Positions 16,511 to 24,884 of a stretch of 64,000 bases of DNA are shown here, in pieces; position 1 is the first letter of the stretch; each line of letters begins with the position of its first letter. Source of the DNA: Armatimonadetes bacterium UBA5352 (GTDB lineage: Bacteria > Armatimonadota > Zipacnadia > Zipacnadales > UBA5352); assembly GCA_002411015.1 (NCBI GenBank), contig DHPY01000008.1:15984-79983 (forward strand). Direction: 5' to 3'. Made by a program: the position numbers and the translations under genes. The notes below the pieces were generated by a model. It made no database searches. It was not told where the DNA came from and saw nothing but the letters and a program-made list of their open reading frames with translations.

Positions 16511-17905
16511 TCATAGCTCTCTGCTGACCTTCACCGAGAGTACCCACCCGAGTTCGAGCCTCGGCGACGGGCCGGTCGGCGGGTCGGGAGGCAGCGCGGC
16601 CTGCGGCTCGATCAGGTCCACGAACTCCCCGCTGGAGTCGCCCGTGAACAACGTGTAGAGCGCCTCCACCTGCCAGCCTCCGGCCTCGTAGCCGGCGCCG
16701 GCCGTCAGCGAGGCGAGCCACGCCTCACCGTCGCGCAGCCGCTCCTCAAACCGCCAGTCGGGCGCCTGGAAGGGGCCCGGTGTGCTCATTCCGCGCGCGT
16801 GAAGGTCAAGGTCGGCGTGCAGCACCGATGCCGCGAGCGTGTAGCGCCAGTCATCGAGCCTGCGCGTCGCGCCCCAGCGCGCGCCGATCGTCTGCACCCT
16901 CGCGGAGGCCTCCAGGCTCACCTGCCCGTCGAGGCTCCCCAGGACGCCGGTGTTCACGCGCCCGCTCAGATCAACCGACTGCTCCACCCGGCTCAGTTCG
17001 AGGTGCTCGGTGGCGCGCGCGCCGCTGCGTATCCGCCCGATGCCCATCGCCGTCCCGTCCATCTCCACGCTCACGCGCCCACGGATGGCCTCGCCGGAGC
17101 CGATCGCGCTCTGCCCCGAACTCACCTCGGTCGCCCGCAGATACGCGAACCAGCGCTCGCGGTCGCTGCCCCGGCTCACCCATGCGTCAAACTCCCGCGT
17201 ATCCGTGTGCAAGACGCCGCTGAACGGCTCCCGCGACACCTCAGTCGCCGCCCGCGCTGAGTCATTGCCCGAGCGTACCTGCATGCCGCCGGACCACTCG
17301 TCGCCACGATACTCCGCCCCCAGCGTATTCACGCCGCCGTCCCAGCCGAACTCCAGCCGCTCATGCCCGCGGCGCATGTGCAGGAGGTCCGCGAGACTGT
17401 ATCCGGTCGCTGCGCCCGAGAGATCGGCCTCATGCCGCGCCGCGCCCAGCGTCCATGGTCCATCCCGCCAGGCGAGCGCCAGCGTGGAGCGTGTGCCATC
17501 GCCCCTCGCGCGGTCATGCAGCCACCGATCGCGATGGTAGACGCGCACATCCCGTTCGCCCACGCTGCCGCCGAGCCACCACCGCGACTCGCTCTCCGCA
17601 TCTGCGAGTGGGATCGCCGCGCTCAGGTCGCGGTCGGTCACGCGCAGATCGGCGAAGCGCCTGCGACCATGAATGTAGCTCACGGGGACGGTACTCGTCA
17701 GCTCAGCGGTGACCCGCGGGCGATCGGCGAGGGCCAGCGACGTGGGCGCATCGGGAGCGACCTCGCCGAGCAGCGGCGCGGGAGCGTGGCTGCCTCCCGC
17801 GGCCATCGAGGCGCCGTCGCCTCCCCACGGGAGGAGCAGCGGATCCGCGTGGAGAGGGAGCGCGGTGAGCACGATGAGCAGCGCCAGCGGCATCAGTCTG
17901 CTCAT
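16511..17905 (-). CDS. Probable outer-membrane beta-barrel protein
   Basis: 464 residues with a signal peptide ending near 'TALPLHA'. From about residue 70 the sequence is a series of short alternating polar/hydrophobic strands with aromatic ends and turns rich in Gly, Asp and Ser ('RWWLGGSVGERDVRVYHRD', 'TLGAEYRGDEWSGGMQVRS', 'SVLHADLDLHARGMS'), the usual look of an outer-membrane barrel. The final strand is 'LELGWVLSVKVSREL'; it lacks the common terminal Phe. I know no specific family. Its ATG overlaps the stop of the upstream lipoprotein gene by four bases (ATGA), so the two are translationally coupled and may form an envelope complex. Confidence 0.65.
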   Translation of the reverse strand: MSRLMPLALLIVLTALPLHADPLLLPWGGDGASMAAGGSHAPAPLLGEVAPDAPTSLALADRPRVTAELTSTVPVSYIHGRRRFADLRVTDRDLSAAIPLADAESESRWWLGGSVGERDVRVYHRDRWLHDRARGDGTRSTLALAWRDGPWTLGAARHEADLSGAATGYSLADLLHMRRGHERLEFGWDGGVNTLGAEYRGDEWSGGMQVRSGNDSARAATEVSREPFSGVLHTDTREFDAWVSRGSDRERWFAYLRATEVSSGQSAIGSGEAIRGRVSVEMDGTAMGIGRIRSGARATEHLELSRVEQSVDLSGRVNTGVLGSLDGQVSLEASARVQTIGARWGATRRLDDWRYTLAASVLHADLDLHARGMSTPGPFQAPDWRFEERLRDGEAWLASLTAGAGYEAGGWQVEALYTLFTGDSSGEFVDLIEPQAALPPDPPTGPSPRLELGWVLSVKVSREL

Positions 17906-19266
17906 TGTCCGCGCCGATCGATGACCGTGATCGGCCCGAACGAGCCGTAGCTCATCGCGATGTACGTCGGCCCCTTCGCGAGCATCTCCATCACCGGCGC
18001 CGGCTGAGCGAACACGCCGCCAAGCTGCGGCCGCGGGAAGTCGCTCGCGCCCCGTGGCAGCGCTTCCCAGTAGCTCCCACTCGCCGGCGCGAGGGTGGGG
18101 AAGAGGTCCTTCAGGTCGTCCGTCGGCGCCTCCCAGAGCTGCTTAAGCCGCATCGGCGTGGTGAAGCTGCCTGCGCCGCCGGAGCCGCCCTCATGCTCGA
18201 TCCGCGCCTGCACCTCGCCGCTCGCCATCGCCTGCAGGTCCGTGAGCTTCGCCAGCGCTGTTGTGCGATCCCCGGCGCAGACCTGCATCAGCAGCGAGTC
18301 CGCCGGCGCCTCCCGCACCGCGTCGATGAGCGACTGCAGTGCGCCGGTGATGTGCGTGCCGGAGAGCGCCATGTTGCTCGAGTTGTGCCGCCAGCCGAAG
18401 GGGTCAGGCGGGAGATACTCGCTTGTCTGCAGCAGGCCATCGTGGTTGACGTCTCGCCCGGCCAGCGCCGCTGTCCAGTCCCATGTTCCGGGGTTGAACT
18501 GGTACGCGCAGAGCTGCAGAAGGATCGCCTGCGCCCCCCTCAGGACGCCGCTGAGGGCGCGGAAGTCTGCCCGGTAGGCGTAGTGCGTGCCGCGCCGCGA
18601 CGGTAGCTCGGCGAGGCGCACTGAGGAGCCGCCGGCAGTGCTTACGACGGCATCGAGCCGCAGCCTCGCATGCACCAGCGCGGGCAGCAGGAACTTGCGC
18701 ACCCCGATCTGCAGGTTGGCGGAGGAGAAGTCGGGTTCGCCCGGCGAGGGAAAGGCCGCGGAACGCATAGTCGCCCGCAGAGATGCTATCTGCGTCACCG
18801 GCTCGAGGAGGCTCAGCACCTGCGAGGGCGTGTAGCCGGCGGAGATCCCGGCGTTGTGCGCGCCGCAGATGACGATGGCCGCGGCCAGTCCGGCCTGAGA
18901 GAGCGGGTCGTTCGGTTGCGCACTGGCCCAGCGCGTGAAGTCACTCAGCACCGCCTCAAGCTCAGCCTGTGTGGCGGGTGGGCGATCGGCGAGTGCGTCT
19001 ATCCGCGCGACCGCTTCGGCACTCGCGACGGCCATGCTCGGCGCCGAGGCGAAAGGCACCGCGCGAGCAGCGACGGTGCTGACGGCCGGCTCAGCGGGGA
19101 TTGCCGAAGCCGCGGGACCGGGTCCGGGGCCGATCTCAACCGGCGGAGGTGGTGGGGGAGGAGGCGGAGGAGCCGCGCCGCCCCCTCCGCCGCAGCCCGG
19201 CAGCCAGCAGACTGCCAGGGTGATGACGATGGCACAGGGAATGAGCCAGGTGCGGTGGCCGTACAC
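17902..19266 (-). CDS. Polyproline lipoprotein with an EF-hand-like loop
   Basis: 454 residues from a GTG. The signal peptide ends 'AVCWLPGCGGGGG', a lipobox with the acylated Cys followed by a Gly run, then ten consecutive prolines and a Pro/Ala-rich spacer to about residue 90, probably a periplasmic stalk. The rest is mainly helical. 'GRDVNHDGLLQTSEYLPPDP' near residue 275 has the DxNxDGxLxxxE spacing of an EF-hand or dockerin-like calcium loop. I do not recognise a named family. The gene is coupled by four overlapping bases to the beta-barrel gene. It starts 119 bases downstream, in transcription terms, of the end of the TauE/SafE gene. Confidence 0.7.
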   Translation of the reverse strand: MYGHRTWLIPCAIVITLAVCWLPGCGGGGGAAPPPPPPPPPPVEIGPGPGPAASAIPAEPAVSTVAARAVPFASAPSMAVASAEAVARIDALADRPPATQAELEAVLSDFTRWASAQPNDPLSQAGLAAAIVICGAHNAGISAGYTPSQVLSLLEPVTQIASLRATMRSAAFPSPGEPDFSSANLQIGVRKFLLPALVHARLRLDAVVSTAGGSSVRLAELPSRRGTHYAYRADFRALSGVLRGAQAILLQLCAYQFNPGTWDWTAALAGRDVNHDGLLQTSEYLPPDPFGWRHNSSNMALSGTHITGALQSLIDAVREAPADSLLMQVCAGDRTTALAKLTDLQAMASGEVQARIEHEGGSGGAGSFTTPMRLKQLWEAPTDDLKDLFPTLAPASGSYWEALPRGASDFPRPQLGGVFAQPAPVMEMLAKGPTYIAMSYGSFGPITVIDRRGQ

Positions 19267-19356
19267 GAAAACGCCCCCTCAGTGCGCCCCATCATGAGTG
19301 TCTGTTCGCATTACACTCGCGCTGCAAGATCCGTGCCATGGGCAACCGGGCGCCGT

Positions 19357-19373
19357 GGGGGGAGATCCCCCCC
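19357..19373 (-). terminator. Short G/C hairpin after the TauE/SafE gene
   Basis: A run of six G, AGAT, then a run of C's can pair as a compact hairpin 12 bases past the stop of the exporter gene on the minus strand. There is no U-tract, so termination is only suggested. Confidence 0.35.
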
Positions 19374-19385
19374 AGAGGACAGACC

Positions 19386-20453
19386 TCAGTGCTGTGCGCC
19401 GTTGGCCATCAGCCGCGCGGCCCAGGGCGCGACCTCGAGGCCGCGTACTCGCCGCCGCGCCATGATCAGCAGCGTCACGACCGCTGAGACCGGGACGATC
19501 ATGAGCGCGATGGTGAGGATCTTCGCCGCAGTATCCCACGCACCTGCGCCGCTGAGGAAGTACAGCAGCGTGCAGACAGGGCCGAAGATCGCGCAGACGA
19601 CGGAGGCCGCCAGCACGTAGCGCACCGCCAGGCCCTTCACATGGCTCGTGCCCTTCGCGCCGATGAAGGTGCCTGCCCCGGTGGCGACCAGCATGGAGAG
19701 CGCCACCCCAAGCTCCACGTTGCCGAGCATCCCGTGGCGGAACGTGCTGAAGGCCAGGCCCACGAAGAGCCCGAGGAGGTTGGTGCCGACGGCCATCGTT
19801 GAGGGCTGGCCGATGAGGTAGATGAGGGCCGGGCAGAGCATGAAGCCGCCACCGATCCCGAGGAAGCCCGACAGGACACCGATCCCCATTCCGACCGCCA
19901 GCACAAACCATGCGGAGATGCGCAGCTTCGACTTGGTGAAGCGGATGTGAGGGAAGATGGTGAGGCCCTGGAGGAAATCGCACGCGGCGGTGTGGACCTC
20001 GCCCTCATCCGCCGCCGACTGCCCATCCTCGCCGAGTGTCCGGCTGGACCTGATGACCTCCCGCAGCATTGAGCCGCCGACCAGTACGAGGGTCAGGATC
20101 AGCACCCCGAGCACCACGATGTCGGCGACCCGTCCCTCGGTGCCCTGCAGCCCGTGGAGGATACGCACCCCAATCTCCGCCCCACCCATCGTGCCGGCGG
20201 CGGTGATCAGCCCCATCTTCAGGTCGAGGTGGCCCATCCGACGGTGACGGATGACGCCGATGAGGTTGTTCGCGCTCATGAGCGCAACACTGCTGCCCAC
20301 CGCAAGCGGCGCGGGCATCCCCATGACCATCAGGATCGGGGTGAGCATGTAGCCGCCGCTGACACCGGAGAAGCCTGCGATCAAGCCGACTGCCATACCA
20401 AGCGCGCCGAGCAGATAGAGGTTCAGGGCGATGCCGGGTGCGAGCTCAACCAC
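19386..20453 (-). CDS. TauE/SafE family membrane exporter
   Basis: 355 residues with about eight to nine hydrophobic segments in two half-repeats. Both carry the family signature: 'GLIAGFSGVSGGYMLTPIL' near the N-terminus and 'GVLSGFLGIGGGFMLCPAL' in the middle. The hydrophilic loop between halves contains 'EDGQSAADEGEVHTAACDFL'. Family members export sulfite, sulfoacetate or other organosulfur anions; some carry other anions. The start is GTG, two bases after the stop of the small membrane-protein gene, so translation is probably coupled. Transcription probably comes from the promoter at 20867-20895. Confidence 0.9.
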   Translation of the reverse strand: MVELAPGIALNLYLLGALGMAVGLIAGFSGVSGGYMLTPILMVMGMPAPLAVGSSVALMSANNLIGVIRHRRMGHLDLKMGLITAAGTMGGAEIGVRILHGLQGTEGRVADIVVLGVLILTLVLVGGSMLREVIRSSRTLGEDGQSAADEGEVHTAACDFLQGLTIFPHIRFTKSKLRISAWFVLAVGMGIGVLSGFLGIGGGFMLCPALIYLIGQPSTMAVGTNLLGLFVGLAFSTFRHGMLGNVELGVALSMLVATGAGTFIGAKGTSHVKGLAVRYVLAASVVCAIFGPVCTLLYFLSGAGAWDTAAKILTIALMIVPVSAVVTLLIMARRRVRGLEVAPWAARLMANGAQH

Positions 20454-20455
20454 AG

Positions 20456-20719
20456 TCAGTCGCCACTCCCCTCATCGCCGCCATGCTGTCTGCCAAGCAG
20501 GATGGCGGCCTCCGCGCGACTGAGGGCGAATGCAAGGAGGATGCCGGCGATGAGCATTACGCCCATCGTTACGGCGCCGGCCAGGACCGGACTGGCGCCA
20601 GCGGACCACATCCGCCAGTCCGACCTGTGCGCGATGAAGAACCACGCGCCCAGCGCGATCACCGCTGTAATGAGTGCGGCCGTAGCCGCCGAGAGAAGAC
20701 CACCGTTTCTGACCCACAT
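20456..20719 (-). CDS. Small two-helix membrane protein encoded before the exporter
   Basis: 87 residues with two hydrophobic segments ('SAATAALITAVIALGAWFFI' and 'PVLAGAVTMGVMLIAGILL') and a charged tail 'GRQHGGDEGSGD'. I do not recognise a family with confidence; small proteins of this type frequently precede TauE/SafE genes (DUF1634-like), and the position suggests an accessory subunit. The stop lies two bases before the exporter start. It is the first gene after the leader hairpin at 20818-20846. Confidence 0.7.
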   Translation of the reverse strand: MWVRNGGLLSAATAALITAVIALGAWFFIAHRSDWRMWSAGASPVLAGAVTMGVMLIAGILLAFALSRAEAAILLGRQHGGDEGSGD

Positions 20720-20817
20720 CTGCTCTGCGCCGCCTGTTCGGGGAGTTGCCGGATGAACGAACGCCGACTGCGCCTATGTCAGCACTCTTGTAGGAGTGTT
20801 GCATTTGGAGATATGCA

Positions 20818-20846
20818 GGGACCCGCCGCAGGCTGCGGCGGGTCCC
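20818..20846 (-). promoter_or_regulatory. Perfect 13-bp hairpin in the exporter operon leader
   Basis: GGGACCCGCCGCA and its exact complement flank a 3-base loop. On the minus strand it lies in the leader between the predicted transcription start near 20860 and the first gene at 20719; on the plus strand it is followed by ATTTT. A small frame starting at an ATG at 20848 (23 codons, two Cys) overlaps the hairpin on the minus strand. It could be an attenuator or a terminator for plus-strand readthrough. Confidence 0.5.
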
Positions 20847-20852
20847 ATTTTC

Positions 20853-20864
20853 ACTCAATTGAGT
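20853..20864. promoter_or_regulatory. 12-bp palindrome over the predicted transcription start
   Basis: ACTCAATTGAGT is a perfect palindrome just downstream of the -10 box at 20867-20872, in the position of a repressor operator. Confidence 0.4.
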
Positions 20865-20866
20865 TA

Positions 20867-20895
20867 AGTATACGCCAGCCATCCGCAAAGGTCAA
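20867..20895 (-). promoter_or_regulatory. Sigma70-type promoter of the exporter operon
   Basis: On the minus strand TTGACC is followed by exactly 17 bases and TATACT. It points to the small membrane protein and TauE/SafE genes. It lies in the 266-base gap that also holds the start region of the flagellar operon on the other strand, for which I found no convincing promoter. Confidence 0.7.
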
Positions 20896-20985
20896 ATCTC
20901 CGCGGGCAGTTGCGTGTGCGCCCTCAAGTCCCAGTCACCCGCGTCGTTAACAGGCCCGCTGAGAGGCATACAGGGAGGGCTTCGG

Positions 20986-21690
20986 ATGACACGAGGGCTG
21001 CACGCGGCAGCGATGGGAATGCGGGTGCAGGTGCATAAGCAGGAGGTCTACGCCAACAACCTCGCCAACGCCGCCACTCCCGGCTTCCTGCGCTCGGAGA
21101 TGACGATCGGGCAGCGCGAGTTCGGCAATGCACTCGCCGCGGCAGTCTCCGAACCCGTCGCGGCATCCACCAGCGTTGACCTCACGCCCGGCCCCGTGCA
21201 CGAGACCGGGAGCCCGTTCGATCTCGCCATCGAGGGCGGCGGGCTGTTCACGCTGCAGACCGAGCGCGGCCTGCGCTTCACCCGCGACGGCCGCTTCCGG
21301 CTCACCCCTGACGGCCGCCTGCTCTCCAGCTCCGGGCACCCGGTCATGGGCCGCTCCGGCCCGATCGTGCTCCCCGGCGACGAGTTTCTCGTCAGCGAGC
21401 GCGGCCGGGTCTTCTCCGAGGGGCAGTACGTGGATGACCTCTTCATCGCACGCTTTGAGCCCGACGAGGGCCTGCGGCGGGAGGCCGACGGGCTGCTCGT
21501 CGGCTCCGTTGGGCCGCGGATGGTCGGCGAACCGGGTATCCGACAGGGCTACATCGAGGACGCGAACGTGAGCGTGGTGCGGGAGATGGCGCAGATGATG
21601 ACCGGCTTCCGCGCCTACGAGGCCTCCGCGGCCGCCTTGCGACAGACGGACAGCACGATCGGTACGCTCATCGAGAGCGCACTAAGCTGA
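20986..21690 (+). CDS. flgF: Flagellar basal-body rod protein FlgF
   Basis: 234 residues. The N-terminus 'GLHAAAMGMRVQVHKQEVYA' and 'NNLANAATPGFLRSEM' is the rod/hook-family motif; the middle 'FDLAIEGGGLFTLQTERGL' and the end 'VREMAQMMTGFRAYEASAAA' complete the FlgF/FlgG pattern. It is shorter than flgG next to it and lacks its long middle domain, which favours FlgF (proximal rod). The ATG at 20986 has GGGAGG seven bases upstream; longer readings to 20914 lack such a site. It is the first gene of a ten-gene flagellar run on the plus strand. Confidence 0.88.
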   Translation: MTRGLHAAAMGMRVQVHKQEVYANNLANAATPGFLRSEMTIGQREFGNALAAAVSEPVAASTSVDLTPGPVHETGSPFDLAIEGGGLFTLQTERGLRFTRDGRFRLTPDGRLLSSSGHPVMGRSGPIVLPGDEFLVSERGRVFSEGQYVDDLFIARFEPDEGLRREADGLLVGSVGPRMVGEPGIRQGYIEDANVSVVREMAQMMTGFRAYEASAAALRQTDSTIGTLIESALS

Positions 21691-21701
21691 GGTGAGAGAC
21701 C

Positions 21702-22490
21702 ATGATGCGAGCGCTGTGGTCCGCCGCGAGCGGGATGAGCGCGCAGGAACTGAACGTGGACACGATTGCGAACAACCTCGCGAACGTGAACACCACCGGC
21801 TACAAGAAGCAGCGCGTGGAGTTCCAGGACCTGATGTACGAGACGCTGCGTGAGGCGGGCTCAGCGGCCGCTGAGGGCGTGCAGATCCCGACCGGCATCC
21901 AGGTCGGCCTCGGCAGCCGCACCGCCGCCACCCGCAAGCTCTTCGCCCAGGGCACCTTCCAGGAGACCGGCAACCCGCTCGACATGGTCATCGAGGGCGA
22001 CGGCTTCTTCCAGGTCCTGCAGCCGGACGGCACGGTCGCCTACACCCGCGCGGGAGCCTTCAAGATCGACTCGGCGGGCAACGTCGTGACCGCCGACGGC
22101 TTCCTGATCGAGCCGCCGCTGGTGATCCCCTCAGACGCCACCAGCATCTCCGTCGGCAGCGACGGCACCGTCTCGGCGACCGCATCGGGCCAGACAGATC
22201 CGCAGACCATCGGCCAGATGCAACTCGCGCGCTTCGCGAACCCAGCCGGCCTGCGCAACCTCGGCCACAGCCTGCTCGGCGCAACCGCCGCCTCGGGAGA
22301 GCCAACCACCGGCCAGGCCGGCATGGAGGGCATGGGCTCCATCGCGCAGGGGATGCTGGAGATGTCCAACGTGAAGGTGGTCGAGGAGATGGTGAACATG
22401 ATCACCGCCCAGCGAGCCTACGAGGCCAACTCTCAGGCCATCCGCATCGCCGACCAGATGCTCGAGATCGCGAACAACACGCGCCGGTAA
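21702..22490 (+). CDS. flgG: Flagellar distal rod protein FlgG
   Basis: 262 residues, the standard length. 'MMRALWSAASGMSAQELNVD' and 'IANNLANVNTTGYKKQRVEF' are close to the FlgG consensus, as are 'GNPLDMVIEGDGFFQVLQPD' and the C-terminal 'VKVVEEMVNMITAQRAYEAN'. FlgG forms the distal rod through the P- and L-rings. It follows flgF by 11 bases with GAGGTGAGAG upstream. It is separated from flgA by 97 bases containing a dispersed palindromic repeat. Confidence 0.96.
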   Translation: MMRALWSAASGMSAQELNVDTIANNLANVNTTGYKKQRVEFQDLMYETLREAGSAAAEGVQIPTGIQVGLGSRTAATRKLFAQGTFQETGNPLDMVIEGDGFFQVLQPDGTVAYTRAGAFKIDSAGNVVTADGFLIEPPLVIPSDATSISVGSDGTVSATASGQTDPQTIGQMQLARFANPAGLRNLGHSLLGATAASGEPTTGQAGMEGMGSIAQGMLEMSNVKVVEEMVNMITAQRAYEANSQAIRIADQMLEIANNTRR

Positions 22491-22520
22491 CGGCGGCAAC
22501 GACAGCAACGACAGCCGTTG

Positions 22521-22560
22521 TCGTGTCCGTTCCGTAGCGACGGGCTTCCAGCCCGTCAAC
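22521..22560. repeat. Dispersed palindromic repeat, copy 1
   Basis: TCGTGTCCGTTCCGTAGC leads into GACGGGCT-TCC-AGCCCGTC (22539-22557), an 8-bp hairpin. The same roughly 40-base unit recurs at 56085-56126 and, inverted, inside 62548-62815. It sits in the only sizeable gap of the flagellar operon, between flgG and flgA. Confidence 0.75.
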
Positions 22561-22587
22561 CGTTGGAGCGCGGCGAAGGGCACGCCC

Positions 22588-23160
22588 ATGCATCACTCAC
22601 GCACACTGATCCTTGCCGCATCGCTCGCAGTCACGCTTCACGCCCACGCACAGGTGGCTACCGTCTGCCTGCGCGAGCGCGTGTCCGTCGAGGGCGACGC
22701 AATCACCCTCGGGCAGCTCGCTGAGATCATGCCGGAGGACCTCGCGGCACCACTCGGCGCGCTGGAGATCGGCCCCGCCCCGCTGCCGGGCAACAGCCGC
22801 CTGCTCACCGCCGGCTACCTGAAGATCCGCCTGCGCAGCGCCGGCTTCGCCTGCGATCAGATCGCCTTCACCGGCGCCGAGCGCGTGCAGGTGCGGCGGG
22901 CCGCGGCTGGCTCCGCGCAGACGGTCGAGCCTCTTGGGGAGGCCGATGCGCCTGCGCCCACTCCGCAGCCGCTCATAGTCCCGCGCGGCACCCGCCTGCG
23001 CCTGACGGTGAGCTGCGGCGCGGTCAGCATCGGCGCCGAGGCAACGCTGCTGGAGGACGCAGCCATGGGTGCCCGGGCGGCGATGCGCGTCGAGCAGACG
23101 CGCGAGACCATCGTGGCACAGATCGTGCGTCCAACCGAGGCGGAGGTTGCCGCGCACTGA
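22588..23160 (+). CDS. flgA: Flagellar P-ring assembly chaperone FlgA
   Basis: 190 residues with a signal peptide ('TLILAASLAVTLHAHA'). The start contains 'VCLRERVSVEGDAITLGQLA', the N-terminal strand pattern of FlgA. The C-terminal SAF domain reads 'IVPRGTRLRLTVSCGAVSIG' and ends 'TIVAQIVRPTEAEV'. FlgA is periplasmic and helps FlgI polymerise around the rod. The usual C-terminal 'V..G.V' is present only in degenerate form, so identity rests partly on position between flgG and flgH/flgI. Confidence 0.82.
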   Translation: MHHSRTLILAASLAVTLHAHAQVATVCLRERVSVEGDAITLGQLAEIMPEDLAAPLGALEIGPAPLPGNSRLLTAGYLKIRLRSAGFACDQIAFTGAERVQVRRAAAGSAQTVEPLGEADAPAPTPQPLIVPRGTRLRLTVSCGAVSIGAEATLLEDAAMGARAAMRVEQTRETIVAQIVRPTEAEVAAH

Positions 23161-23180
23161 CACGTCGGGGAGCTGAACTC

Positions 23181-23765
23181 ATGAGCAGAGCGCTGACGAT
23201 CGCCATGCTGACACTGCTGACGCCGCTCCTGGCGGTGGGCAAGGACGAGGCCGTCACGCCCGACGGCGGGCAGTTCTTCCGCTCGCTCTACAGCGATCAC
23301 CGCGCCACGCAGCCCGGCGACATCCTGTTCGTGGTCGTCTCCGAGTCCGCGATGGCCTCGCAGACGGCTTCGCGCACGAACGCGAAGTCAGGCTCGGCCG
23401 AGGTGGGGGCGGGCGCGGGCTGGCTCGACTTCATCCAGGGCGCGGGCTTCGGCGGCAGCCTCAGCGCCTCCGCGAGTGGCGGCTCACAGCGGCGGAACTC
23501 GCTCACGACGCGCATCGCGGTCACAGTCACCGGCGTGACGCCCGCGGGCACGCTGCTCATCGAGGGTGAGCGCACCGTGCGCGTCAACCACGACCTGCAG
23601 ACCGCGCGGCTGATCGGCGAGGTGCGGTCGGAGGACATCCGCCCGGACAACAGCGTGCTCTCCGAGCAGATCGCGAACGCCACGATCGACTACCGCGGCC
23701 CCGATCCGGGGCAGCCCGGGAAGCGCGTGGGGATCATCACCCGCGTCCTCGGCTGGCTCTTCTGA
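23181..23765 (+). CDS. flgH: Flagellar L-ring protein FlgH
   Basis: 194 residues. 'QFFRSLYSDHRATQPGDILF' is the FlgH N-terminal motif, 'LTTRIAVTVTGVTPAGTLLI' and 'EGERTVRVNHDLQTARLIGE' the core, and 'VRSEDIRPDNSVLSEQIANA' and 'IDYRGPDPG' the C-terminal signature. It forms the outer-membrane ring. Typical FlgH is a lipoprotein, but this signal region (LTLLTPLLAVGKDEA) has no lipobox Cys. The start is 20 bases after flgA, with GGGGAG upstream. Confidence 0.93.
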   Translation: MSRALTIAMLTLLTPLLAVGKDEAVTPDGGQFFRSLYSDHRATQPGDILFVVVSESAMASQTASRTNAKSGSAEVGAGAGWLDFIQGAGFGGSLSASASGGSQRRNSLTTRIAVTVTGVTPAGTLLIEGERTVRVNHDLQTARLIGEVRSEDIRPDNSVLSEQIANATIDYRGPDPGQPGKRVGIITRVLGWLF

Positions 23766-23780
23766 GGCGCCTGGAGGCCC

Positions 23781-24884
23781 ATGATGCGCCAAATGCGGCT
23801 CACACTGATCGCCCTGATGCTCCTCACGCTCGCGGCCACCGCCGACGCGCTGCCTACGCGTGTGAAGGACATCGCCACGATCAGCGGCGTGAGCGGACAC
23901 AAGCTGATGGGCTACGGGCTGGTCGTCGGCCTCGATGGCAGCGGCGACAGTGCCCGCGCGATCTTCACCGCGCAGTCGCTCGCGAACATGCTCGAGCGCT
24001 TCGGTGTGCAGGTGGACGCCACCGGGTTGAGCGTGAAGAACGTGGCCGCGGTGATGGTCGTGGGCGATCTCCCGCCCGACGCAGCCGCAGGTGCGGAGTT
24101 CGACGTGCTGCTCTCCTCTCTTGGCGACGCGCGGAGCCTCCATGGCGGGACGCTCCTCGCCACCCCGCTGCACGCGGGCGACGGTGAGGCCTACGCCGTC
24201 GCGCAGGGGCCCGTCAGCATCGGCGGCTTCAACGTCAGCGCCGGGCGCGATGAGGTGCAGCGCAATCACCCGGTGGTCGGGAGAGTGCCAGGCGGCGCCT
24301 CGGTCATCACGCCCGTTCGCTCCACCGCGCTCGAGCAGCGGCAACTGTGCCTCGTGCTGCACAATCCCGACTTCACCACGGCCTGCCGCCTCGCCGAGGC
24401 GATAGGCGGCGCACTCGGCACGGGCGGCGGGCGGGCGATCAACGCCTCGATGGTGCAGGTGACCCTCCCAGGCGAGGCCACCGACGTGGTCGGCTTCATC
24501 ACGCAGATCGAGCAGCTCACAGTAGAGACGGACGCGCGCGCCCGGGTGGTCATCAACGAGCGCACCGGGACGGTCGTGATCGGCGAGGCGGTGCGCATCG
24601 CGCCTGTCGCGATCTCCCACGGCAGCCTGACGATCCGCGTCCGAGGCGAGTGGCAGGTCTCTCAGCCGCCACCGTTCAGCGACGGTGTGACGGCAGTCGT
24701 GCCCGCGGATGAGGTCGAGGTGGTGGAGGGCGAGGCGCGCCTGGTAGCGCTGCCGCCGCAGGGGAGCCTCGATGAGCTGGTAACGGCGCTCAACGCGCTG
24801 GGCGTGAAGCCGCGCGATCTGATCGCGATCATCCAGGCGCTCGAAGCAGCGGGCGCGCTGGAAGCGGAGGTGACGATCCAGTGA
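23781..24884 (+). CDS. flgI: Flagellar P-ring protein FlgI
   Basis: 367 residues, standard length, with a signal peptide ending near 'ATADA'. 'TRVKDIATISGVSGHKLMGY' and 'GYGLVVGLDGSGDS' are the family hallmark; 'FGVQVDATGLSVKNVAAVMV', 'INERTGTVVIGEAVRIAPVA' and the end 'LNALGVKPRDLIAIIQALEA' follow. It forms the periplasmic ring in peptidoglycan. Its stop overlaps the GTG of the next gene by four bases. Confidence 0.97.
   Translation: MMRQMRLTLIALMLLTLAATADALPTRVKDIATISGVSGHKLMGYGLVVGLDGSGDSARAIFTAQSLANMLERFGVQVDATGLSVKNVAAVMVVGDLPPDAAAGAEFDVLLSSLGDARSLHGGTLLATPLHAGDGEAYAVAQGPVSIGGFNVSAGRDEVQRNHPVVGRVPGGASVITPVRSTALEQRQLCLVLHNPDFTTACRLAEAIGGALGTGGGRAINASMVQVTLPGEATDVVGFITQIEQLTVETDARARVVINERTGTVVIGEAVRIAPVAISHGSLTIRVRGEWQVSQPPPFSDGVTAVVPADEVEVVEGEARLVALPPQGSLDELVTALNALGVKPRDLIAIIQALEAAGALEAEVTIQ

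Noticed and set aside
23484..24620. Minus-strand frame of 378 residues opposite flgI
   Set aside because: His/Arg/Asp-rich antisense frame; flgI is certain on the other strand.
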